Below, one piece after another: positions 16,747 to 24,354 of a stretch of 36,574 bases of DNA. The position numbers were made by a program, and so were the translations under genes. The stretch's first letter is position 1, and every line of letters begins with the position of its first letter. The notes under the pieces are model-generated. The model ran no database searches and had not been told where the DNA came from. It worked only from the letters and a program-made list of their open reading frames with translations. Source of the stretch: Alphaproteobacteria bacterium (GTDB lineage Bacteria > Pseudomonadota > Alphaproteobacteria > WRAU01 > Hepatincolaceae); NCBI GenBank assembly GCA_947460385.1, contig CANHGT010000005.1, forward strand, positions 1-36,574. Direction: 5' to 3'.

Positions 16747-17484
16747 ATGTTTTGTGACTTAACAGGTAAGAAAGCTTTAATTACAGGTGCTAGTGGAGGA
16801 ATAGGGCGTGAAATTGCAATATCTTTACATAAGCAAGGTGCTACATTAGCTTTATCATCTACCACAGATATTACAGACTTATTAAGCGAACTGAAAGAAC
16901 GTGTTTTTCTTATAAAAACTAACAACTTAATGAGTGAAGATTCCCTAGAATTACTCTTTAAACAAGCAGAAGAATCTTTAGGTCAGGTTGATATTTTAGT
17001 GAACAATGCAGGAATGACTAAAGATAACTTAAGTATTCGCATGTCTAAAAATGATTGGGATGACGTTATTGCCTTGAACCTAACAACTCCGTTTTTACTT
17101 TCAAAATTAGCTTTGTCAAAAATGATGAAACGTAAATCTGGGCGTATCATTAATATTAGCTCAGTTGTTGGGCATACAGGTAATTTTGGACAAGCTAATT
17201 ACACTGCATCAAAGGGTGGCTTAACCGCACTTACTAAAACCCTTGCTAAAGAGTTTGCACAAAGAGGTATAACTATAAATGCAGTAGCACCTGGCTTCAT
17301 TGAAACCAAAATGACGAAAGACCTTAGCGAAGATGTAAAAGCTAAAATCTTGTCTTCTATTCCCATGGGAAGAATGGGAACAACTAAAGAAGTAGCTGAT
17401 ACAGTAACTTTTTTATCTAGCAATGAAGCTTCTTATATTACTGGGGAAACAATCCATATAAATGGCGGTATGTTCATGGCTTAA
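16747..17484 (+). CDS. fabG: 3-oxoacyl-ACP reductase
   Basis: 245 residues, typical length. It reduces 3-oxoacyl-ACP with NADPH in the fatty acid cycle. It is a short-chain dehydrogenase: nucleotide-binding GASGGIGR (about 14-21), NNAGMTKDNL, the catalytic Ser in INISSVVG, Tyr and Lys in YTASKGG, then INAVAPGFIETKMT. The end GETIHINGGMFMA is the family C-terminus. All catalytic residues are present. AAGGA precedes the ATG. It lies between fabD and acpP. Confidence 0.97.
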   Translation: MFCDLTGKKALITGASGGIGREIAISLHKQGATLALSSTTDITDLLSELKERVFLIKTNNLMSEDSLELLFKQAEESLGQVDILVNNAGMTKDNLSIRMSKNDWDDVIALNLTTPFLLSKLALSKMMKRKSGRIINISSVVGHTGNFGQANYTASKGGLTALTKTLAKEFAQRGITINAVAPGFIETKMTKDLSEDVKAKILSSIPMGRMGTTKEVADTVTFLSSNEASYITGETIHINGGMFMA

Positions 17485-17506
17485 AAAATAGTTTTATTGT
17501 TTATTG

Positions 17507-17534
17507 TTGACAAAATAAATAATTATTTTATTAT
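17507..17534 (+). promoter_or_regulatory. Probable promoter of acpP
   Basis: A perfect -35 TTGACA (17507-17512) and a -10 TATTAT (17529-17534, 5 of 6 matches) are 16 bases apart, 114 bases before the acpP start. It would let acpP be transcribed separately from fabD-fabG, which fits the much higher demand for ACP. The transcript leader would include the 9-base tandem repeat at 17572-17607. Confidence 0.5.
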
Positions 17535-17571
17535 GTAGTTGTATTTATTAAATATAGCTAGATTTTTTGTG

Positions 17572-17607
17572 TAAGTTAAATAAGTTAAGTAAGTTAAGTA
17601 AGTTAAG
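17572..17607 (+). repeat. Four tandem 9-base repeats upstream of acpP
   Basis: TAAGTTAAA once and TAAGTTAAG three times, head to tail and otherwise exact. They lie in the presumed 5' leader of acpP, 40 bases before the start codon. Such a short perfect array is prone to slippage and may vary between strains. Confidence 0.9.
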
Positions 17608-17647
17608 TTTATGTTTAATAATTTATTGAAATATTAAGGAGTTTATT

Positions 17648-17902
17648 ATGAGTCAGAGTAAAGAAGAACTTTTGAATGGAATTAAAGAGATAATTAAAAA
17701 CCATTCTGATGTTGATGTATCTACAATTAAAGAAGATAGCAAGTTAAATGAAGATATAGGTTTAGATAGTTTAGACTTTGTTGAGTTAATAATGGCTTTA
17801 GAGGAAAAGTATGAAATTGAAATTCCTACCCAAGACGCTGAAAAAATAGATACAGTTAAGGGAACCTTAGATATTATTATGGCTCAATTAGCTAAAAAAT
17901 AG
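17648..17902 (+). CDS. acpP: Acyl carrier protein
   Basis: 84 residues, small and acidic. It carries the growing fatty acyl chain on a 4'-phosphopantetheine arm attached to Ser41 in the signature GLDSLDFVELIMALE. The downstream helix EIEIPTQDAEKIDTV is standard. The start at 17648 has AAGGAG upstream. It is the third gene of the fab cluster and is followed by a strong terminator. In many related genomes fabF comes next; here it is absent from this position. Confidence 0.97.
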   Translation: MSQSKEELLNGIKEIIKNHSDVDVSTIKEDSKLNEDIGLDSLDFVELIMALEEKYEIEIPTQDAEKIDTVKGTLDIIMAQLAKK

Positions 17903-17921
17903 TTTTTATATAATTTGAAAT

Positions 17922-17952
17922 AAGGCTAATGTGTTTTGCATTAGCCTTTTTT
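17922..17952 (+). terminator. Intrinsic terminator of acpP
   Basis: A perfect 10-bp stem, AAGGCTAATG (17922-17931) with CATTAGCCTT (17939-17948), 7-base loop and T-run. It lies 19 bases after the acpP stop. Confidence 0.92.
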
Positions 17953-18137
17953 AATAATTTAAGTCCTAAGAAATAAGCTTATGTTCTGTATAGGATGTTT
18001 TTCCACCCAATATATATTAAGTTAATAATTATCAAGCTTTTTAGATAGATAAATCACCACTTTAAGTATTAGATGTAAGAGGGTCATATTGTATAGATTA
18101 GTCTTCTATATTTTAAGTAAAGATATAGCTAATGTAT

Positions 18138-18168
18138 AAAGAGGATAATTATTACACATATCCTCTTT
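18138..18168 (-). terminator. Intrinsic terminator of rquA
   Basis: A perfect 10-bp stem, AAAGAGGATA (18138-18147) with TATCCTCTTT (18159-18168), 11-base loop. It lies 25 bases downstream of the rquA stop on the minus strand. The T-tail on that strand is short (TTTAT), so termination may be moderate. Confidence 0.65.
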
Positions 18169-18192
18169 ATAAAATTCTTTATTTGTTAAATG

Positions 18193-18969
18193 CTATGGTT
18201 TTCTTGTAACAACTACTTTCTGATACACACCGCCAAAGAACGTGGTTTTTTCCCAATGATATTTATGGGCTTGATTAGTAAATTCGTAAATTTCTTTATC
18301 CCACATTATATTTGCATAAGGCTCTAAAAAAATATTTACTAATTTTAAAATATTGCGTACAGGATTATACGGAGATGGATAATGATAGTCTATAAAAACT
18401 ACTTTAGCATTATTTTCATCTATTTGTTTTAAAGCGTTATCAATAATTTTACGCTTGATTGGATCAGGAACTTCATGCAATAAAAAGTATACTCCAACTA
18501 CATCGTATTGCCTATGATATGGCTGTGAAGCATCTTGAAGCCACATATCTACATTTTTAAAATCTACTAGCTTTTTTGCAGCTCTTTCTAGTTGATGAGG
18601 TACAACATCAATAATATCTAAAGTACCCTTAGAACCTACTTTTTCAGCCATTTTTTTTACTAAATTTCCGTATACATGGGCAACTTGTAGAACTCTATCA
18701 CCTTCTTTAATTTCTTGCAAATAGGCTTTCATTAGTCTCCAGCCCTGACCAAATAAAATAAAGTGATAAATAAATGAATTGTCTAATCTGTCTATATTTT
18801 TTGGGTTTACATAAGCCCAATTGTAAACACTAATAAGGTAATCTGGAATATTATGCTGTTTTAAGTTTTCTAGCATTTCATCTTCCAGTGTCATTAAAGA
18901 TAAATTTTCATCGGGTAGTTTATCTTTATTTTCACTAGATTTTTCAACATTAGAATTATCTTTATTCAT
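18193..18969 (-). CDS. rquA: RquA, rhodoquinone biosynthesis protein
   Basis: 258 residues. RquA converts ubiquinone to rhodoquinone by replacing a methoxy group with an amino group. Published work on the Rhodospirillum enzyme shows S-adenosylmethionine is the amino donor, although the fold is that of a methyltransferase. Diagnostic features: IPDYLISVYNWAYVNP (41-56), the altered SAM-site sequence VLQVAHVYG (93-101) in place of the usual Gly-rich motif, then LDIIDVVPHQLERA, YFLLHEVPDPIKR, VFIDYHYPSPYNP and the C-terminal TTFFGGVYQKVV. The N-terminal 35 residues are charged and of low complexity. It is transcribed alone, with its own terminator; no other quinone gene is adjacent. The identification is by recognised sequence pattern and is strong. 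Confidence 0.92.
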   Translation of the reverse strand: MNKDNSNVEKSSENKDKLPDENLSLMTLEDEMLENLKQHNIPDYLISVYNWAYVNPKNIDRLDNSFIYHFILFGQGWRLMKAYLQEIKEGDRVLQVAHVYGNLVKKMAEKVGSKGTLDIIDVVPHQLERAAKKLVDFKNVDMWLQDASQPYHRQYDVVGVYFLLHEVPDPIKRKIIDNALKQIDENNAKVVFIDYHYPSPYNPVRNILKLVNIFLEPYANIMWDKEIYEFTNQAHKYHWEKTTFFGGVYQKVVVTRKP

Positions 18970-19114
18970 TTTGGTTGCCTTTTTTTAAATTAAAACACAA
19001 TTACAGAAGATATATTTATATATAAATTTTACCATATTTTTTTTATTTATGATAAAATTAATTTTATTTTGTACACATAATTCATTGAAGCAGAAATATT
19101 TAGGATCAAACAAG

Positions 19115-20212
19115 GTGATAGATTTTATTAACGTAGATAAAAATGCCAAAATTATAGTAGCAATGTCGGGAGGTGTAGACAGTAGCCTTACTTTGGCACT
19201 GTTACAGGAGGCTGGATACACGAATATAGTAGGAATCACCTATGTTTTGTACGACAACGATATTGAAAGAGGTATTATAAGAAAAGATGTTACGGCATTG
19301 GAAGATGCGAAAAAAGTAGCAGATTTATTTAATATTCCACATATTGCGATTGAAAGTTTAAAAGATTCTTTTATGCAAGAAGTAATAACTCCATTTTTAG
19401 ATGGATATTCTAAAGGAATCACCTTAAATCCTTGTATTCGTTGCAACAGATTTATTAAGTTTGGGGCAATGTTTAATGAGCTAACCAAATTAGAAGGCGA
19501 TATTTTAGTTACAGGGCATTACATTAAATGGTTACCCGGAGAAACAGGGCTTGGAGAAATTTATGCAGGAGTTGACGGTAGAGATCAAAGCTATTTTTTA
19601 TCTCAAGTGCGTAGGGAAGTTTTGCAAAAAGTAAGATTCCCATTAGCCACATATAATAAAGATTTAGTAAGGGCTGAAGCATCAAGATTTGGTATTCATG
19701 TGGCAGAAAAAAAATCTTCTAGTGGCATATGCTTTAATGGTAAAGATTCTTATGCCAATATAGTAAGCCATACTTTTACAAGCGATACTAAAGGCAATAT
19801 TAAGACCGTAGATGGTAAAATTTTAGCAACCCATGAGGGCATTCATCATTTTACCGTGGGTCAAAGAAAAGGTATTGGTATTAGTGGCACAGAAGAGCCA
19901 TATTTTGTTATTGATATTAATCCAAACACTTTTGATGTTACAGTAGGTGCAAAAGAACATCTTGCCACTAGGGAAGTTATTTTAAGCGATGTTAATTGGT
20001 TAGGCGATGAGCCATTTACTACTAAAATGACACTTTTAGCAAAAGTAAGAGCCTCGCAACCGCCTATCATTGCAGAAATTATTCCTATGGATAATAATCA
20101 ATGCAAAGTAATTTTTAGCAAAGATGTTTACGGTGTAGCTAAAGGTCAAACCTGTGCATTTTATAAAGAAGTTGGTAATTATAAACGTTTAATGGGTGGA
20201 GGTTATATTTAG
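19115..20212 (+). CDS. mnmA: tRNA-specific 2-thiouridylase MnmA
   Basis: 365 residues from the chosen start. It thiolates uridine 34 of the tRNAs for Lys, Glu and Gln. The ATP-binding PP-loop SGGVDSS (18-24) is followed by the catalytic Cys in NPCIRCN, then GHYIKW, the DQSYFLS motif and the second catalytic Cys in SSGICFNG. HHFTVGQRKGIGISG marks the C-terminal domain. Start: a GTG at 19115 with AGGA nine bases upstream gives the family-like N-terminus (16 residues before VAMSGG). The longer frame from an ATG at 19049 has no Shine-Dalgarno and adds 22 residues; it cannot be fully excluded. The next gene starts 2 bases after the stop. Confidence 0.95.
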   Translation: MIDFINVDKNAKIIVAMSGGVDSSLTLALLQEAGYTNIVGITYVLYDNDIERGIIRKDVTALEDAKKVADLFNIPHIAIESLKDSFMQEVITPFLDGYSKGITLNPCIRCNRFIKFGAMFNELTKLEGDILVTGHYIKWLPGETGLGEIYAGVDGRDQSYFLSQVRREVLQKVRFPLATYNKDLVRAEASRFGIHVAEKKSSSGICFNGKDSYANIVSHTFTSDTKGNIKTVDGKILATHEGIHHFTVGQRKGIGISGTEEPYFVIDINPNTFDVTVGAKEHLATREVILSDVNWLGDEPFTTKMTLLAKVRASQPPIIAEIIPMDNNQCKVIFSKDVYGVAKGQTCAFYKEVGNYKRLMGGGYI

Positions 20213-20214
20213 TA

Positions 20215-21234
20215 ATGTTTAGTTATTTGCAACCTATTTTTAATAAAACATTAATTAATGTTTGGGATTTATTAAAATTTATGATCCCTATAATTATTTG
20301 TGTTAAATTGGCGGAAGAGTTAAATATATTAACCTATTTAACTTATCCTTTTATGCCCGTTATGGATTTTTTAGGTATTCCTCCCGTATATGCTGTGGTA
20401 TGGCTTGTTGCCATTTTCAACGGCAATTACGGTGCTTTTTCTATGATTTTAGTTCTTTTTCACGACTACGGGTTAACTTACGAGCAACTAACTGTCTTAT
20501 CTTTAGTTTGCTTAATTGCCCACAATTTATTTGTAGAATCAGCAATTGCATATAAATTAGGAGTAAAAACATCTTACATTGTTATTTTAAGAGTTTTTAC
20601 AGCATTGTTGCTTGGATTAATAGTACACTATTTTTGCACATATTTTTCTTACTTGCAAGAAGAAGTAAGTAATATTCTAATGCAAAACACAGGAGACAAG
20701 CAATTAAGTTTACTGAGTATTTGGAACTTAGCTGATTTTAATGTGCAGTTTCAAATTTGGCAATTAAACATCTACACATGGTTAATATCACAACTGAAGG
20801 TAGTGTTTTATATTTTTACTGTAATTTTTTTAGTTTTTATAATAGTACAAATACTAAAAGACCTAAATATAATGAATGCAATCAACAAGCATTTTAATGT
20901 TTTTGCTAAAACACTAAGAATCACCCGAAGTAATTCTATGATTACATTAATATGTTTTTTAATAGGTATATCATACGGCTGGGGGTTGTTAAATGAAGAG
21001 AGTAGCAGTAATAACACTTTCAAAAAAGAGCAATCTTTAAAGGTTGTTAGTTTTATTAGTATAGCACATGGTGTTGTAGAAGATAGCATGATTTTTATAA
21101 TACTCGGTAGCAATTGGTGGATAACAATTTTTGTAAGAATTATCTGGTGTTTCATAATAATTTGGATTCTAAGTAATTTTATTTTACCTAAATTGTCTAA
21201 GACTGTAAAACGTAAATATTTATATTTTAAATAA
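20215..21234 (+). CDS. Gate-domain (nucleoside recognition) membrane protein
   Basis: 339 residues with about eight membrane helices in two halves separated by a hydrophilic stretch (about 140-185). The first half has WDLLKFMIPIIICVKLAEEL and FNGNYGAFSMILVLF, which match the Gate/nucleoside-recognition family (SpmA/SpmB-like and concentrative nucleoside transporter relatives). The second half has AHGVVEDSMIF, a typical repeat of the same motif. The substrate is unknown. It starts two bases after the mnmA stop, so the two genes are translationally linked. No Shine-Dalgarno is needed or obvious. Confidence 0.72.
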   Translation: MFSYLQPIFNKTLINVWDLLKFMIPIIICVKLAEELNILTYLTYPFMPVMDFLGIPPVYAVVWLVAIFNGNYGAFSMILVLFHDYGLTYEQLTVLSLVCLIAHNLFVESAIAYKLGVKTSYIVILRVFTALLLGLIVHYFCTYFSYLQEEVSNILMQNTGDKQLSLLSIWNLADFNVQFQIWQLNIYTWLISQLKVVFYIFTVIFLVFIIVQILKDLNIMNAINKHFNVFAKTLRITRSNSMITLICFLIGISYGWGLLNEESSSNNTFKKEQSLKVVSFISIAHGVVEDSMIFIILGSNWWITIFVRIIWCFIIIWILSNFILPKLSKTVKRKYLYFK

Positions 21235-21286
21235 TATGTTATAATCCTAATAAAATTCTATTATTTACAAAAAATGGTGTGTATAA

Positions 21287-22555
21287 ATGTTAGATATAAA
21301 ATTAATTAGAAATAATCCTGAAATACTAGAAAAAGCTTTAAAAAGCAGGGGGATAGACTTCTCTTTGCAGGAATTATTAAATTTAGATTTAGAGGTAAGA
21401 AAATATCAAACAGAAAGCCAAAATTTATCATCTGTTAGAAATAAATTATCTAAAGATATAGGAGTTTTAAAAGCACAAAAACAAGATGCTACCGCTTTAA
21501 TGGAACAAGTAAGTAGTACAAAGGCTACCGAAGATGCTTTAGTAAGCAAAACAAAGGAATTAGAAGATAAAATTAAAAATATTTTAGCCAGTATTCCAAA
21601 TATACCAAATGTAGATGTTCCAGTAGGCGATGAAACACACAACAAAGAAGTTAAAAAGTATGGTGAAATAAAATCTTTAAATTTTCAACCTAAAGAACAT
21701 TTTGAATTGGGTGAAAACCTTAAAATGATGGATTTCAACAAAGCAACGGCAATGTCGGGTAGTAGATTCGTAATTTTAAAAAGTGAATTAGCACAACTAG
21801 AGCGAGCTTTAGCCAATTTTATGCTAGATGTTCATGTACAAGAAAATGGTTATAAAGAGCATGCTGTTCCCGTATTGTTAAATGAAGAAGCGTTGTTCAA
21901 CACGGGGCAACTTCCTAAATTTAAAGAAGATTTATTTAAAACTACCGATAATAAATGGTTAATATCTACCACAGAAATTCCCTTAACAAATATCGTAGCA
22001 GGAGATACCATTAATTATAATGACTTACCGTTAAGATATACAGGCTTAAGCTTATGTTTTCGCTCAGAAGCAGGCTCAACAGGGCGTGATACTAAGGGAA
22101 TGTTAAGACAACATCAATTTTATAAGGTTGAATTAGTATCTATATCTAGCCCTGAAGAATCGTTTAATGAATTAGAATATATGTTATTAAGTGCTGAAAA
22201 AATTCTGCAAAAATTAGAAATACCATACAGGGTTATGCTCTTATCTAGCCAAGATATGGGTTTCACTGCAGCAAAAACATACGACATAGAAGTATGGTTG
22301 CCAGGTCAAAACAAATATAGAGAAATCTCTAGTTGTTCAAATTGTACCGATTTTCAAGCAAGAAGAATGAACACAAAAATTCTCCAAGAAAATTCAAAAA
22401 ATGTATTAGTTCATACTTTAAATGGTTCAGGAGTAGCAGTAGGTAGAGCATTAATTGCCGTAATGGAAAATTATCAGCAAGAAGATGGCTCAATATTGAT
22501 ACCAAAGGTATTAATACCATACATGAATGGAAAAACATCTATAAAATCACATTAA
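21287..22555 (+). CDS. serS: Seryl-tRNA synthetase
   Basis: 422 residues, normal length. It charges tRNA-Ser with serine. The N-terminal coiled-coil arm (about 30-105) that grips the long variable arm of tRNA-Ser is followed by the class II core. Motif 2 is visible as FRSEAGSTGRDTKGMLRQHQ and motif 3 as GSGVAVGRALIAVMENYQ; the serine-binding TTEIPL and ISSCSNCTDFQARR are also present. The frame is complete. It heads the plus-strand run serS / LysM-LytM / yajC / secD / secF, an order shared by many alphaproteobacteria. Confidence 0.97.
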   Translation: MLDIKLIRNNPEILEKALKSRGIDFSLQELLNLDLEVRKYQTESQNLSSVRNKLSKDIGVLKAQKQDATALMEQVSSTKATEDALVSKTKELEDKIKNILASIPNIPNVDVPVGDETHNKEVKKYGEIKSLNFQPKEHFELGENLKMMDFNKATAMSGSRFVILKSELAQLERALANFMLDVHVQENGYKEHAVPVLLNEEALFNTGQLPKFKEDLFKTTDNKWLISTTEIPLTNIVAGDTINYNDLPLRYTGLSLCFRSEAGSTGRDTKGMLRQHQFYKVELVSISSPEESFNELEYMLLSAEKILQKLEIPYRVMLLSSQDMGFTAAKTYDIEVWLPGQNKYREISSCSNCTDFQARRMNTKILQENSKNVLVHTLNGSGVAVGRALIAVMENYQQEDGSILIPKVLIPYMNGKTSIKSH

Positions 22556-22637
22556 ATTAAATAATCTTTACTCTTTTTTTATATATATAATTTATAGTAT
22601 TAGATATATGATATTTATTTAACAGTTTGAGGCGTTT

Positions 22638-23801
22638 ATGAAGAAAAGTATTCAAGTGCAATTATTATTTGTTGTAGGATTTTTGTTTTTTACAATGGCT
22701 ATATTGTTTGCCGAGGAAGTGCAAAAAACAGAAGTTGTGAAAGAAGAAGTAAGTCCTGTTGCTGATAATTTAGAAAGTCAAGAGCAAGTTAAGCAATTAC
22801 AAAAATATCAGTCAATGACCAAATGGTTAGTAGGCAATAAAGATCGTTTTCAAGATGTAATTAAGGAAACTAGCAAAGAAACAAATACCAAGTGGTTTGT
22901 TAAAGAAGAGTTAGATGAACAATATACTTCTGCTTCAGATTCAAATGAATCACAACCAAAGGTAAAGGAAAACTCTGTAGATGTTATTAATACCAAAGAA
23001 ATAATTCATGTGGTTGCTCAAGGGGATACTTTATATAATTTGTCTAAAAAATACAAGGTTACCACCGAAAATATTATAAAGTGGAATAATTTAGATTCTA
23101 AACAATCTATTAAATTAAACCAACAATTAAAAATCTTGGTTCCAGTAGTAGAAGAATCTACAAAAGAGAATGCCGATGATGTTTACGAAGAGGAAGATAT
23201 TGTAGACCCAATAATGGATATTGATTCAAGTGTTCCCGATTACAAGTATTATAAAGTAAGAAAAGGCGACACCTTTTTTTCTATATCTAAAGCACACAGT
23301 ATGACAAGAGATGATTTACTAAGCTTAAATATGCTAGACAGATCGTCGGTATTAAGCGTTGACATGATTTTAAAGGTAAAAAGCAATTATAAATCTATTC
23401 GTTCTAATGCTTTAAAACAAGATGGTTTTTTATGGCCGGTAGTAGGTAGGTTGTTAATACCATTTGGCCCGCAAGAAGAAGGTGTAATAAATGAAGGTAT
23501 CAATATTGCAGCTAAAAAAGGTTCGTTAGTACGAGCTACTCAAACAGGTTTAGTAATTTATGTGGGGGAAGAACTTAAAGAATTTGGAACTTTATTATTA
23601 TTACAGCATAACAGTGAGTGGGTAAGTGCCTATGCACATTTATCTGAAGTATTAGTTAAAAAAGGTGATACCGTTAACAAAGGCGATGCTATTGCAAAGG
23701 TAGGGGATAGCGGAGGATTATCACAGCCACAATTACATTTTGAACTAAGAAGAGATGTAAAACCTGTTGACCCATTAGCATATTTAAATAGCTATAGGTA
23801 A
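22638..23801 (+). CDS. LysM-LytM envelope protein (NlpD-like, degenerate M23 domain)
   Basis: 387 residues. A signal peptide (about 1-26, ending near FAEE) suggests periplasmic or outer-membrane location. Two LysM peptidoglycan-binding domains follow, at about 119-165 (AQGDTLYNLSKKYKVT) and 199-243 (RKGDTFFSISKAHSMT), then a LytM/M23 domain (about 270-383). In the M23 domain the usual zinc and catalytic residues are mostly lost. The H-x-G-x-D pattern reads NEGIN, and the HLH pair reads QLH; only YAHL and the last His remain. This is the pattern of NlpD/EnvC-type activators, which switch on amidases during cell division rather than cut peptidoglycan. GAGGCG precedes the ATG. Confidence 0.88.
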   Translation: MKKSIQVQLLFVVGFLFFTMAILFAEEVQKTEVVKEEVSPVADNLESQEQVKQLQKYQSMTKWLVGNKDRFQDVIKETSKETNTKWFVKEELDEQYTSASDSNESQPKVKENSVDVINTKEIIHVVAQGDTLYNLSKKYKVTTENIIKWNNLDSKQSIKLNQQLKILVPVVEESTKENADDVYEEEDIVDPIMDIDSSVPDYKYYKVRKGDTFFSISKAHSMTRDDLLSLNMLDRSSVLSVDMILKVKSNYKSIRSNALKQDGFLWPVVGRLLIPFGPQEEGVINEGINIAAKKGSLVRATQTGLVIYVGEELKEFGTLLLLQHNSEWVSAYAHLSEVLVKKGDTVNKGDAIAKVGDSGGLSQPQLHFELRRDVKPVDPLAYLNSYR

Positions 23802-23913
23802 TATGTTTTTTATATTATTTGGCAAATATAAAATATTGTGTTATTATGGCTATATTAAAAGAATGTTATAAAGTTTTTATTTTATTAATCTATTAAACGT
23901 ATGGAGTTTTTTT

Positions 23914-24225
23914 ATGGTTTCAATATTAAATGCAGCTGAAGGTGCTGTTGTAGAATCTTCTAAGATACAAGTTTTATTAATGAACATACTTCCTTTTGTT
24001 TTTATTTTTGTTATTTTTTATTTTTTATTAATAAGACCACAAAAAAAGAAACAACAGCAACATGTTCTTATGGTGAATAATTTGAAATCTGGCGATAAAA
24101 TTCTTCTTAGTTCAGGCATAATTGGTACGGTTAAATCACTTAAAGAAGATCGTCTTATAATTGAAATTTCAAATAACGTTGAAATTGAAGTAATGAAAAC
24201 ATTTGTTGCTAGTATAATTAAATAA
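23914..24225 (+). CDS. yajC: YajC, preprotein translocase accessory subunit
   Basis: 103 residues. One membrane helix (about 23-43) is followed by the signature LLIRPQKKKQQQH and a small soluble domain beginning LKSGDKILLSSGIIGTV. YajC associates with SecD and SecF in the inner membrane and supports Sec-dependent export. GGAG lies before the ATG at good spacing. It is upstream of secD and secF, the standard order, with a 129-base gap to secD. Confidence 0.96.
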   Translation: MVSILNAAEGAVVESSKIQVLLMNILPFVFIFVIFYFLLIRPQKKKQQQHVLMVNNLKSGDKILLSSGIIGTVKSLKEDRLIIEISNNVEIEVMKTFVASIIK

Positions 24226-24354
24226 CTAATATTTTGTTATAGTAAATTATTTTACATTTGAAAATATATTTATTTTATATGGATTTTCATATTAAATTTA
24301 TAAAACGTATTTTTAAATTATAATAATGTAGCTATAGCTAGGTTTGATTTTAAA

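Noticed and set aside
17572-17607. CRISPR-like array
   Set aside because: 9-base units without spacers; a simple tandem repeat.
19049-19114. N-terminal extension of MnmA from an ATG at 19049
   Set aside because: No ribosome-binding site, and it would add 22 residues not expected for the family; the GTG at 19115 has AGGA upstream. Not fully excluded.
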